Origin: Flaccisagitta enflata
Lineage: Eukaryota; Chaetognatha; Sagittoidea; Aphragmophora
DNA length: 64,000 bases
Reading direction: 5' to 3'
NCBI GenBank assembly: GCA_965153355.1
Contig: OZ231128.1
Location: forward strand, 31,558,001-31,622,000
Under the pieces are notes generated by a model that was not told the origin of the DNA, searched no databases, and worked only from the letters and a program-made list of their open reading frames with translations. Numbering within the stretch: the stretch's first letter is position 1; every line of letters starts with the position of its first letter. A program made the position numbers and the translations under genes. Below are positions 1 through 23,247 of this stretch, piece after piece.

Positions 1-1285
1 ATCCGAGTCTGTGGTCTCAATATCCGAGTCTTTGGTCTCGATATCCGAGTCTTTGGTCTCGATATCCGTGTCGGAGGTCTCGATATCCGAGTCGGTGGTC
101 TCGATATCCGAGTCTGTGGTCTCGATATCCGAGTCTGTGGTCTCAATATCCGAGTCTGTGGTCTCGATATCCGAGTCTGTGGTCTTGATATACCAGTCTG
201 TTTCTCAATTTCCGAGTCTGTTTCTCAATTTCCGAGTCTGTGGTCTCAATTTCCGAGTCTATGGTCTCAATTTCCGAGTCTGTGGTCTCGATTTCCAAGT
301 CTGTGGTCTCGATTTCCGGGTCTGTGGTCTCGATTTCTGAGTCTGTGGTCTCGATTTCCGAGTCTGTGGTCTCGATTTCTGAGTCTGTGGTCTCAATTTC
401 CGAGTCTGTAGTCTCGATTTCCGAGTCTCTAGTCTTGATTTCCGAGTCTGTAGTCTTGATTTCCGAGTCTGTGGTTGATTTCCGAGTCTGTGGTTGATAT
501 CTGAGTCTGTGGTCTCGATTTCCAAGTCTGTGGTCTCGATTTCCGAGTCTGTGGTCTCGATTTCCGAGTCTGTGGCCTCAATTTCCGAGTCTGTGGCCTC
601 AATATCCGACTCTGTGGTCTCGGTTTTTAAGTCTGTAGTCTCGGTTTTTAAGTCTGTGGTCTCGATATCAGAGTTGGTGGTTGCGATTTCAGAGTCGGTG
701 AACGCGATTTCAGAGTTGATGAACACAGTTTCCGAGTCTGTGGGCGCATTTCGAGTCTGTGGAATTTCCAAATCTGTGGCGCATTTTGCAGGTCTGTGGC
801 ACGATTTTTAAGTCTGTGAAATTGCCGAGTTTTTGGTCGCGATTTTTGAGTCTGTGGTCGCGATTTCCAAGTATGGGGCGCGATTTCCGAGTCTGTGGTC
901 TCGTTTTCTGAGTCTGTGGTCTCGTTTTCTGAGTCTGTGGTCTCGATTTCCGAGTCTGTGGTCTCGATTGCGAGTCTGAGGTCTCGATTTCCGAGTCTGT
1001 GGTCTCGATTTCCGAGTCTGCGGTCTCGATTTCTGAGTCTGTGGTCTCGATTTCTGAGTCTGTGGTCTCAATTTCCAAGTCTGTGGTCTCAATTTCCAAG
1101 TCTGTGATCTCTATTTCCAAGTCTGTGGGCGCAATTTTCGAGTCCGTGGGCGCGATTTTCGAGTCTGTGGGCGCGATTTTCGAGTCTCTGGTTGCAAGTT
1201 TCAAGTTTGTGGTCTCAATTTTCGAAACTGTGGTCAAGGTTTTTGAGGCTGTGATCATGGTTTTTGAGTCTGTGGTCACAATAAC
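1..1285. repeat. 21-bp minisatellite array, about 60 copies
   Basis: Tandem array of a 21-bp unit built on GATTTCCGAGTCTGTGGTCT, cut by the left edge of the window. The right end degenerates from about 1130 and stops near 1285. Copies differ by point changes, with a GATATC variant concentrated in the first 200 bases. Because 21 is a multiple of three and the unit lacks stops in several frames, long spurious reading frames appear on both strands. The unit resembles the cores of composite repeats further right. Confidence 0.95.
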
Positions 1286-2048
1286 CACAGCTTTTCGAGA
1301 AAATAATATCCATTATGATTTTCATAATCTTCATGAAAAGAGGATTCGAATGATATGCTGAAACATATACTTTAACAAAAATTATCTAAAAAAATGGTGC
1401 AGGAAGAAAAAATCTCCCTCCAATCCGTATTCGTAACAGCCGCAACTTCGTGGCGCCTAAACAAAGACAACAACCTTGATGATTTTTTGCCGATTAAATT
1501 TTTTTAACTTATGCGAGACTGGCGGCGCCGATCGGGTGAGCCGATTTGGACGCGGCCAACGGCGTTCGATCACAAATTTTACAAAGTTTTTCCTATAAAA
1601 ACTTATAAATCATAACGCCATATTAAGAGGCGTTTTTATTTGTTCGTAATTAACTAAATATGATGAAATTGGCATAGCTGATATATACTGTTTGAACACC
1701 GCTATTTCACGATAGTTATTGGCCTCTCCGTGATCTATATGAATAGATAGTAATTGATATAGGATAATTTAATCATATGTATGACATAAACCAATTATTT
1801 TGTGTTCCATATACATAAGAAAATATAAAACTAAGCGATCTTTGACAAAAAATAAATTTGATGTTGTCGGTTTCACTCTCCCTCGCTACCTTAGGTATGA
1901 GTTATGACCTGGGCTGAGAGGGACACTGCGGAATACCACTATCTTGTAAACGTAACAAATCATGCCATTATTTGCCCTCGTATGGAATGATACGATTCTG
2001 TTAAATTCCAGGTCAATCACGGAACGGGACGGAACATAATACAATCAA
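1286..2048. other. No gene recognised; AT-rich
   Basis: AT-rich, low-copy sequence with no convincing exon on either strand. Earlier DPYD exons, which would carry the N-terminal CxxC Fe-S motifs, were looked for between here and 5358 and not found. Confidence 0.5.
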
Positions 2049-2050
2049 AG

Positions 2051-2162
2051 AGTGAGTGAGTGAGTGAGTGAGTGAGTAAGTGAGTGAGTGAGTCTTAGTG
2101 AGTGAGTGAGTGAGTGAGTGTGAGAGTGTGTAAGTGTGTAAGTGTGTGAGTGTGTGAGAGTT
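2051..2162. repeat. (GTGA)n / (GTGT) microsatellite
   Basis: A run of GAGT/GTGA tetranucleotides that decays into TGTGAG and TAAGTG variants. Confidence 0.95.
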
Positions 2163-2528
2163 AGAGTTTGGAGTTTCAAACAAAATCATCTAGTGGCATA
2201 TAACAGAAGTATAATTAAGAATATATGCATAGTAAGTTGCGTATAAGTGGAGTTTTTAGCCTAAAAAACGCTTTTTAACGTTTTTTTCTAGTAGTATCAT
2301 AATTACTACTATTTTTTAAGATGAAATGAGTTTCCCAGTGCCTGTGATGCATTGTTGACTCTTTAGGAGAATACTTAAGCAAAACGTGGAGGTGTTTTTT
2401 CATTCAAATGTTCTCATTTGCTTTTCGTCCATATTATAAAAGAAAATATAAGTTTTGTTACCATTTTCTAGCTATGGATTAGGATTATCAAAAGCATGGC
2501 CATTGTCATGCTATATCCGTTTTGTTAC

Positions 2529-2544
2529 AGGGAGAGAGAGAGAG

Positions 2545-2594
<50 letters not shown>

Positions 2595-2822
2595 AGAATA
2601 AAGGACAATTCATGAAAAAATGATTGGCCATTTGATTTTCCACTCAGTCTCATCCATGGGTCCTGTGATATTTTCCTTGATTGAGAGAGAGAGAGAGAGA
2701 GAGAGCACAATCGATTTGGTCGTCACTTCACATAATCAGAGGATCGATAAACACATGGTCCACAAAAATCGGAAATGGCATTATTGCAGGTGCAAAGTCA
2801 GAGAGAGAGAGAGAGAGAGAGA
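2529..2822. repeat. Three (GA)n microsatellites
   Basis: GA dinucleotide runs at about 2529-2592, 2682-2705 and 2799-2822, separated by unique sequence. Confidence 0.95.
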
Positions 2823-3047
2823 CTCACAAATAGACATAGACAAGAAGAACTTGATTCTGGACTCTTTTCAGCATTTGTTTTGAGATACGATCTTGATTTG
2901 ATATAAGCATGAGGGAGAATCATCGATCATCTATTTTACTTTATTTTCTGTTTTATCAAAACAAATCAACTTGTGAAATATATTTAACTATGAAACATAA
3001 TAAATGAGATAGTAACAATGAATTTGATTAACAAAATATGAGTAAAT

Positions 3048-3227
3048 AAGGCCGGATACATGGCTACCGAAGTCGCGTGCAGGGGCCTTATTTAAGGTTA
3101 CTATATCATTTGGGCAGGAGCAGTGAGGTCAAAAGAATAAAATCATAAAAAAAGTAAAATGTGACCGACCGACCGACTGACCAACGGACAGAGCGGGTTG
3201 TAGAGTCGCGTGCACGCGACTAAAAAC
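3048..3227 (+). mobile_element. Short interspersed element, Helitron-like ends (copy 1)
   Basis: A near-complete short copy of the family that recurs across the window. It begins AAGGCCGGATACATGG, contains GTCGCGTGCAGGGGCC and TTTGGGCAGGAGCAGTGAGG, then a GACC-rich tetranucleotide stretch. It ends in the hairpin GTCGCGTGCACGCGAC (3205-3220) followed by TAAAAAC. No reading frame is carried. A 3' hairpin near the terminus fits a non-autonomous Helitron/Helentron, but this is inference. Confidence 0.75.
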
Positions 3228-3535
3228 ATCAAATAAAAATAAAAAAGATGTAAAAAGTGACAACAGAATTATTAAAACTATAGTACATTGAAAAAAAAAA
3301 AAAATCAGTAAAAAGTCATGAATGAAATATAAAAATAAAAAAAAGATAAAAAAACAAACAAATGAAAAATGAAAAGTCAAAAATGAAAAGTGAAAATAAA
3401 AAAAAGTGAAAAGTGTAAAGTGTAGTGAAAAGTAAAAAGTGATAAGTGGAAAGTAAAAAATGAAAAATGAAAAGTGAATCATGAAATATGAAAACTGATG
3501 AAAATAACAAAAATAAAGAAAAATAAGAGATGAAA
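3228..3535. repeat. A-rich degenerate AAAAGTGAAAA repeats
   Basis: Low-complexity stretch of AAAAATGAAAAGTGA-type units directly 3' of the interspersed element. The minus-strand frames here are poly-Phe artefacts. Confidence 0.8.
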
Positions 3536-3771
3536 ATAATCTTTTGATGCTAGCAAAAAAATTCTGGAAATTTTTTACTAAATTTTTAAAATGATCACAG
3601 AAAATCCACTATGATTTCCCTAAATCTTACTTCTCCTTCATTGCCAAGTGAAAACCAGAAAAACTCCAATGGGAAACTCATTTTAGCGCCAAATACGTTT
3701 TTGCGTCTCATCTGCCGCTTCCGGTAGAGGTGGCGTATAAAAAAGCGTATAGGTAAACTCTAGTGAGAGTG

Positions 3772-3788
3772 AGAGTGGGAGTGAGAGA

Positions 3789-3838
<50 letters not shown>
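3772..3838. repeat. (GA)n microsatellite
   Basis: GAGAGT variants followed by an uninterrupted GA run. Confidence 0.95.
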
Positions 3839-3840
<2 letters not shown>

Positions 3841-4197
3841 AATGAGAAAAAAGATAGCCCTGCTCAACATTTCATAGAGACCAACAACTGTCTATCTTGT
3901 AACATCATTTACCAATGCTTAATGTTCGGGAAAAAAGTCGAAGTCAGTCTTCGACTTTTTGACATATTCGAGAGAAACATTGGTTTTCATTTTCTTATGA
4001 GAAAGTTTAGGAACTCCTTAGGGCGATTGCACCCTTGGATGAAATTGATAGGGTAAGTAAATTTGATAATTCTCTTTCATTTGGCGCCAAGCAGAATGCT
4101 CTACGACAAATAATTTTGGCGCTATGATTTTTTAAAGATTTATTTACGAAAAATTCGAATGGAATTTTTTTTCAATTTTTTTTGGATTTTGTGTTAA

Positions 4198-4665
4198 ATC
4201 AATAAAGGAGTGTATTGATGTTTACTTGAGCATGCAAATACAAAAAAAACATGTTTATGAGCACAGCTGCTCATCTGTGAGGGCGTTTTGGAGCATTTTA
4301 GCTCATTTAGCTCACTTAGATCAATTTATTCTTTCTGATTTCAAATACGATAAATGAATAAATATTTTCTTACTTGTTTCAGCAAGCAAATAAAAAAAAA
4401 CATGTAAGTGAGCAGAGCTGCTCATCTGTGAGGGCGTTTTCAAATATTCTAGCTCATTTAGCTTATTTAGCTTGCACTTTTTGTCTGATTTTGAATAGAA
4501 TAAATAAATTGATGTTTTGATTTAAGCATGCAGATACAAGAAAGCATATCAGTGAGCAAAGCTGGTTGTCTGGTTGAATCATATTGAATAATATAGCTCG
4601 TCTAGCTTTTTGGCTCAGTCCTATTTTTCTCTGATTTTCAGTGTAGTCAATACGTACAATTGCTT
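4198..4665. repeat. Three tandem copies of a ~146-bp unit
   Basis: The phrase GAGCA(C/G)AGCTGCTCATCTGTG recurs near 4258 and 4410, with a diverged copy near 4550. Each copy is followed by TAGCTCATTTAGCT runs and TCTGATTT. The units share AT-rich spacers, and the third copy is the most diverged. Confidence 0.8.
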
Positions 4666-5020
4666 TTGATTTGATCTAACAAAAAAAAATTTCAGTGACT
4701 GAAGATTAAAGCATGGTGAAAAGTGACCAATGCTTATGACTTTTTTCCTCACGGCGACAGCCGCCATTACTGGTACAAGGAAAGATCAAGCTGGTTGATG
4801 TAAGATCGATAAAGTTTTCTTATTCATAGTATGAAGGTATACCCCTTTCCCTCTTCCACCTCCTCTTCTTCTTCTTCTTCTTCTTCTTTTTCTAGTTCTG
4901 TTTTCTAAAACCGTTTTTATTACGGCCAAGCAGGTAAAAACCGTCATAACCCAATACTGCCCATTATTCAGAAAACGGAACGATCCCGTAATGTGTCGGC
5001 ACAGCCCAGGTTATGACTTG

Positions 5021-17478
<12,458 letters not shown>

Positions 17479-17489
17479 GTAAGATGTTC

Positions 17490-17531
17490 AGAGAGAGAGA
17501 GAGAGAGAGAGAGTGAACACTGGGTGAAGAA

Positions 17532-17584
<53 letters not shown>

Positions 17585-17690
17585 AGAAAGAAAGATAGAA
17601 AGAAAGATGAAAGAAAGAAAGACAGAAAAAAAGAAAAAGAAGGAAAAGAAAAAAAAAGAAAGAAAGATAGAGAGAAAAAAAATGCGATAG
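17490..17690. repeat. (GA)n and (GAAA)n microsatellites
   Basis: A short GA run at 17490-17513, then GAAA units with variants from about 17528 to 17690, just after the donor of the last DPYD exon seen. Confidence 0.95.
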
Positions 17691-17705
17691 AAGCAAACAA
17701 AAGAG

Positions 17706-17912
17706 ACGCGGGGTTACAATAATGTCGCGGACGGGTAGGCAGGGGCATACTACTCAGCCCCACACATATGCGCATATGCGTGGCATCTTAAATGCGCGTT
17801 TTCCCATTTTTCGACTTGTGTTTTATGGACAGATAAACTAATGGACCAACAGACAGACCGACAGATGGACGGACGAGACCTCTTAAAGAGTCGCTAGTCC
17901 GCGACTAAAAAC
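17706..17912 (+). mobile_element. Interspersed element, Helitron-like 3' end
   Basis: Variant opening GCGGGGTTACAATAATGTCG and GGACGGGTAGGCAGGGGC, then GACAGATGGACGGACG tetranucleotides. It ends in GTCGCTAGTCCGCGACTAAAAAC, an imperfect version of the family hairpin. Confidence 0.7.
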
Positions 17913-18620
17913 AAAGAGACGAACGAGCTTTTATTATGGTGGATCACGCTTTCATATGTCACTTTTATTTTGACGTTTATAACGACTGATCATCATGATT
18001 GGGTAAACGGTACATGACGGCTCTGACGTTTAAATTATCCCTCTGCGCGTTTTATGAGCTAAACTTAAAGTTGCACGAATTTTGATTGTTACCTTTGATG
18101 ATTCGTCATCATCAGCCCAGATGATTTTTATGACGTACTGCGTGCAAACGGCGATTGGGACGGAGATAACTTGCACTAGTATGATGGCTTAATTGAGGAA
18201 CAAGTTTATCAGAACAACGTCGCGTGCGTAAGACCTTTCAAACAAGAAGATCTTTTTTGGACATGCAAAAAAATGAACAAATACCACTATCAATCACATA
18301 GGACCTTAAATTTGATTATTGACTCGAAAATTTTTCCTAGGTCAGTCAGTAGCTCAATCTTTTGCATGGACCTGCTCAGCGCTTTCAATAATGCACGTTT
18401 CAAATTTCAAGGTTCTGGCTCAAATACTTAAGAAGTTATGAGCATTTGTTTGAACCATACAGTACCTTCCGAGCAAACCAGGTTAAAACTGGAGGATTAA
18501 TTTCGCTTACTCCACGATATTGGGGAGAGAATGAGATGGAGATAAAAGATGAAAAAACATGCGTAGATAACCATTTTAGGGAAAAAAAAAAGCTATCTAA
18601 TTCCCTTGCATGAAAGAGTC
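17913..18620. other. No gene or repeat recognised
   Basis: Low-copy DNA. Checked for the missing C-terminal DPYD exon (Cys-rich ferredoxin motif) without success. Confidence 0.5.
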
Positions 18621-18830
18621 TTTTTAGTTGCGTGCTACGCAACTCTACACCCCGCTTTGTTGGTCCGTCCGTCCGTCCATTGGTCCGTCCGTCGGTCCGT
18701 CCGTCACATTTTACTTTTTTTGGGTTTTTGGGATTTTTGGCTTCACTGCTCCTGCCCAAATGATCTGGTGACCTCAATCACAGCCCCTACCCACCCGCAC
18801 GCAACTGGGGTGGCCGTGTATCCGGCCTTG
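18621..18830 (-). mobile_element. Interspersed element, inverted copy
   Basis: Reverse orientation. It opens TTTTTAGTTGCGTGCTACGC, has GTCCGTCC repeats and ACTGCTCCTGCCCAAATGAT, and ends GGCCGTGTATCCGGCCTTG. Confidence 0.75.
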
Positions 18831-18969
18831 TTTTTATCATTTTCAGTAAAACATTAAAAATCTAACTGTGACTGGGTTGCTGTGTATCAGGCTTTGATTC
18901 TTTTATTTGTGTACTAAGGGTTACATATCATCCCAAGAATCACACGTATTTTCAGTAGGAAGGTATGGC

Positions 18970-19535
18970 TATGCAGACACCCAGCAGACACCTACTACTA
19001 CGTTGGGGATGGATCCAACAGACACCCAGCAAACATCAAGTACTTAGCGCTGAACTGACTCTATAAATGTCTAGCAGGCACCTTCTACTAATGTGGGGAT
19101 TGGACCAGCAGACACCCAGCAGACACCTACTACTAAGTTTGGGATGGATCCAGCAGACACCCAGCAGACACCTACTACAAAGTTGGGGATGGATCCAGCA
19201 GACACCCAGCAGACACCAAATACTTAACGTTGTACTGACTATGAATGTCTAGCAGGCACCTTCTACTAATTTGGGGATGGGTCCAGCAGACACCCAGCAG
19301 ACACCTACTACAAATTTAAGGATGGGTCCAGCAGACACCGAGCAGACACCAAATACTTAACGTTGTACTGACTATGAATGTCTAGCAGGCACCTTCTACT
19401 AATGTGGGGATTGGACCAGCAGACACCCAGCAGACACCTACTACTATGTTGGGGATGGATCCAGCAGACACCCAGCAGACACCTAGTACTTAGCGCTGTA
19501 CTGACTCTATAAATGTCTAGCAGGCAGTAGTAATA
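18970..19535. repeat. ~45-bp minisatellite with higher-order structure
   Basis: Units of the form CCCAGCAGACACCTACTACT plus AAGTTGGGGATGGATCCAGC, about ten copies. Spacers CTATGAATGTCTAGCAGGCA recur every third or fourth unit, so a longer period is superimposed. Confidence 0.9.
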
Positions 19536-19736
19536 TTCAGGGCGGACCAAATGCATGGTCAAATCAAATCTGGTGGCCAAAATCTGTGATAAATATCGAG
19601 AAAATGTGGGAGATCACAAAATCACAAAATCACAATAATGATAAGAGGTCACATATGACAGAATGACTAAATGAATGACCAAAGAAAGATAGAAAGAAGG
19701 AAAGAAAGAAAGATAGAAAAGGAAAAAGTTGGATGC

Positions 19737-22139
19737 AGAAGAGACTTGCTAAGACGAGTAGCAAGTATCTTTGATCCAATCGGCCTTGTTGCTCCTTTCA
19801 CACTGAAAGGCAAACTCCTTTTGCAAGAATCGAATGAACTGAACACAGACTTTGACCATCCTCACCCAGAGGATTTGACTGAACGACTTGAACATTGGCA
19901 AGGTTCCATGGAGGGACTTAGCCAGGTTAGAGTTGCACGATGCACCTCTACCCCTGAATTGGAAAATTGCCTTACAGACCTGATCGTGTTTTGCGATGCT
20001 AGTCGCGAGGGCTACGGTGTTGTTGCCTATGTCCGGCGATACCACAAAGGCTCTGACAAAGCGTATGTGTACTTTGTCTTTGCAAAGGCACATGTTGTTC
20101 CTGCCAGCATGCACAAAGGAAAACTGCCGAATCAAGAAGATCACGAAGACTCAATTCCCAGATTAGAACTCAATGCTGCACGACTTGCTGCATTGATTCG
20201 CGACTTCATAGTCAGGGAATCAGGTGAGACCTTTGAACGTATATTCATGTTCTCAGATAGTCTTACTGTCCTCACATGGCTGAAAGACGTGGACAAGAAG
20301 TTCAAAACGTTTGAAAACTTCCGAGTCAAAAGGATTCGTGTCCTCACCGATCCCATAGATTGGCGACATGTTCCATCCAAGGAGAACCCAGCCGACATCT
20401 GTTCTCATGGGCTCAATGCCTATGAGAAAGACATTGAAAGATGGAAATTCTATCTGCATGGTCCTTTGTGGCTATCAATGCCAGAAGAATTTTGGCCACC
20501 AGTTTGGCCCACCAAGAGCAAACAAGCCGATATCAATGTTGCCGCAATTAGCACATTTGCGAATGCAACACCCGAGAAGTTGATCTCCATCAACGTTACG
20601 TCAGCTTTGTTTGAAAGTGATCAACAAGAGGAAAATTGGATTTTGGCTTTGACAGCTAAACATGAACTTTGGCAATACAAAGTGATTGCAGTGGCAAGAA
20701 GCAAGAACATGTTTCTGGCTTTCATGGACTTCCTGAAAAGGAAAGCTCAGAAACAAAGTATGAATGGCCTGAAATATGACAAATCAGTGACAGTTCCGCA
20801 GTACAAGGCTGCCGAGTCTATGTTGATTCAAGCCATTCAAAGAAAGCACTTTGAAACAGAAATTGGCACTCTCCTCAAGTTGGGTGTAACTAACCCCAAT
20901 TCTCACTCAGAGTTGAGAAGCAAGTCCTCAAGATTGACAAGTGTCAATCCTTTCCTTGATGACAAGCTGGTCTTGAGGGCAGGCGGCCGGCTGAAAAATG
21001 CTGAGACAACTGCATACGACAGCAAGTACCCAATGATTCTTCCAAACAATGACAACAATGTCAAGGCATTGATTAGACATGAGCACAAGAAGGTTGGTCA
21101 TGCAACCATCAACCACACCTTCCATGCCATCAGATCTCGCTTCCTCATCTTTGGGGGAAGAACCACCATCAGCTCAGTTCTCCGTTTCTGTGTGCCATGC
21201 CAGAAACGTGACAAACTTCCTAGACCTCAGAAGGAAGGCGATCTTCCTGTCGAAAGGGTCACTTTGGTGAAGCCTTTCAGAGCTTCAGGAATTGACGTGT
21301 TTGGACCATTTGGTGTCAAACATGGTGGAAGAGCAACTCACAAGAGGTGGGTGTTGCTTGTTACCTGCTTGGCAACAAGAGCCATCTCGTTGTTGCCATT
21401 GAAAGATATGTCAACACCAACTTTGATCAACGCTCTGATCAAGTTTCAGAACTTGTTTCCTGGACTTGAAATTCTGTATTCTGACAATGGTACAAACTTC
21501 AAGGGTGCTGACAAGGAAATCAAGAATGCAATCAAGGCTTGGAACGATGAACAAATCCAAGACTCACTTCTCCTCAAAGGCATTGAATGGAAGTGGGGTC
21601 CTCCTCACTGTCCTCACTTTGGAGGAGTGTGGGAGCGTCTGGTCAGATCGGCCAAGCGCCATCTGAAGTTTCTTTTGGAAAAAGACAACTTGAGCTTGGA
21701 TACCTTTGAAACTGCTTTGACTCAGGTTTCAGCCATTCTCAACACCAGGCCCCTGACTCAAGCTTCTACAGACATCAATGACATGCAGACATTGTGTCCG
21801 GCTAATTTCATCTACCCGTACACGATCACCCCATCTTCAACTACCATCCTCCCACCCATTCCTTCAAATGGGGATTTTCTCCGCGCTGCATGGCGAGACG
21901 TTCGCCGCATTGCAGAAGAGTTCCGGCAGCGTTGGCACAAGGAATACCTACAGACCCTTCTGCCACGCACCAAGTGGAAGACATCTGCACCTAAACTGCA
22001 TGAAGGTCAGATGGTTCTTTTGGTAGACGAGCTACCAAGAGATGAATGGAAAGTTGCCAGAGTCGTGCAGTGTGTATCGGAGAGTGAATCTCATGGACGC
22101 CGATACAATGTCAGGACCCGGGGTGCCGATTCTGTTTAG
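19737..22139 (+). pseudogene. pol: BEL/Pao pol fragment: RNase H, integrase, C-terminal domain
   Basis: Open for about 800 codons. It begins in the region linking reverse transcriptase to RNase H (RDLLRRVASIFDPIGLVAPF). RNase H acidic positions appear in FCDAS, PRLELNA and FSDSLT. The integrase zinc-binding region has VGH, an HTFH-type second His and CVPC. The integrase core D-D-E residues appear in GIDVFGPF, YSDNGTNF and GVWERLVR. A DUF5641-type tail (LPRTKWK, GQMVLLVDELPRDEWKVARV) follows. It is not a complete gene, because the upstream polymerase part is lost. The stop at 22137-22139 lies inside the inserted MITE, so the present C-terminus is not native. The frame is otherwise intact, which suggests a fairly young copy. 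Confidence 0.92.
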
Positions 22140-22479
22140 CTGCCGCGTAGCACCAAAATTCCAACCAAGGCTGCCGCACTTTCTTTAGCTATGATTTCCC
22201 TCTGTTTCCTTTTCACACGAGCTCTGTGAAGCCTACTAGACATTTATTTTGCTTATTTAAAAGGATAGAAATAGGTTTTACTCCACATAATTTCGGTTTT
22301 CATTTCAATTTGCATACCACTTCATGCAAAAACAACTTTTTGCTTCTTATTTTCCTTCATCATTTATCCTCATTTCTCAATTTTGATTTGTTTCCCCCAC
22401 CATATGCCGCAAAAGCCGCACTTGGCAGCTGTCCTGCCGCGTAGCATTGCTACCCTGCTACCCTGAATCGGCACCCCGG
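22118..22479. mobile_element. hAT-like MITE inserted in the BEL element
   Basis: 362 bp with perfect 15-bp terminal inverted repeats, CCGGGGTGCCGATTC at 22118-22132 and its reverse complement at 22465-22479. An exact 8-bp target duplication GTCAGGAC flanks it at 22110-22117 and 22480-22487. Eight-base duplications are the hallmark of hAT transposition. Subterminal TGCCGCGTAGCA motifs occur near both ends. No transposase frame. Confidence 0.93.
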
Positions 22480-22487
22480 GTCAGGAC

Positions 22488-22566
22488 TGCTGACAACAAA
22501 ATTTTTGAAAGGCATCATCAGCACTTAGTTCCTTTGGAGCTAGAGTGTGAAGAGTTGGAGAAATAG
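22488..22566 (+). pseudogene. Detached 3' end of BEL/Pao pol
   Basis: The pol reading frame resumes after the second target-site copy and runs to a TAG at 22564-22566. It keeps frame if the MITE and one target copy are ignored. The short tail is rich in Leu and Glu, as is usual at BEL pol ends. Confidence 0.75.
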
Positions 22567-23059
22567 GATGTTTCCTTCAGAATGAGAAACTGTTCCAACA
22601 TCAGTTTCCATTAAGAATGAGAAACACTTGAGAAAGAAGTTTTACTTCTTTCTCCTTTCTTTTTGTTCTGGGAGGGTTCACTTCCCTTATTCATTTTTAA
22701 TTAGTCTTGCTACACCTTAGTGTAACACGACATTAGAACCAATGAACATCAACATTGGTCAGGTATCAACCATACGGGCGGGCGATACCAGAGTCCAGTC
22801 ACAGATACGTCACCTGTGACAGCGCTGACCCATACGGGCGGGCAGTGCTTTTCAGGACTCATCTTAGAGGCCACACCTTGTCATCAGTGGCCATTCAATG
22901 ATCCCTGGTGGACGTCATTGGACCTGCTCGGGACCTGGCGGATTCAGCAAGGATCAGGCGAATCGACTTGGACCTTTCGTGGAAGATTCAACTTGGAACT
23001 TTCAGCAGCGTTACATCTCTAGAGTGGACGTCATTCCTCACTCGTCTGACGGGGGGGGG

Positions 23060-23247
23060 TGTTTGGCGATGTAACGACGAACGTTCGAGCAAGATACGCA
23101 CTTTGTAAACAATCGATAGATTCTCTCACTACTTTTCAACGCTTCAGCGCTCTGCGCACATTATCGAGTTTACAAGAACATTTGAATTAAATTGATATCT
23201 CGTTTCTTACATGATTAATGATTCTCGACCTGAAAACTACCCCAACA
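23060..23247 (+). repeat. Probable 3' LTR of the BEL element
   Basis: Starts TGTTTGGCGATG directly after the G-run and ends near CTACCCCAACA, giving short imperfect inverted ends TGTT..AACA. The second LTR needed to confirm the borders is absent. Confidence 0.45.

Larger units (their letters stand above)
19737..23247 (+). mobile_element. BEL/Pao LTR retrotransposon, 5'-truncated
   Basis: Retains the 3' half of pol, a 3' non-coding region and a probable 3' LTR. Gag, protease and most of the reverse transcriptase are missing. The left break joins a GAAA-type simple repeat (about 19680-19735). The pol end is split by a MITE at 22118-22479. A nine-G run at 23051-23059 looks like the polypurine tract before the LTR. 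No 5' LTR was found in the window. Confidence 0.9.

Noticed and set aside
1-1285. CRISPR-like array of regular short repeats
   Set aside because: Units are contiguous with no unique spacers, and the window is eukaryotic.
11-1361. Long Ser/Val/Ile- and Arg/Lys/Gln-rich reading frames on both strands
   Set aside because: They follow from the 21-bp period (seven codons) of a minisatellite without stops. Frames exist on both strands and shift with indels.
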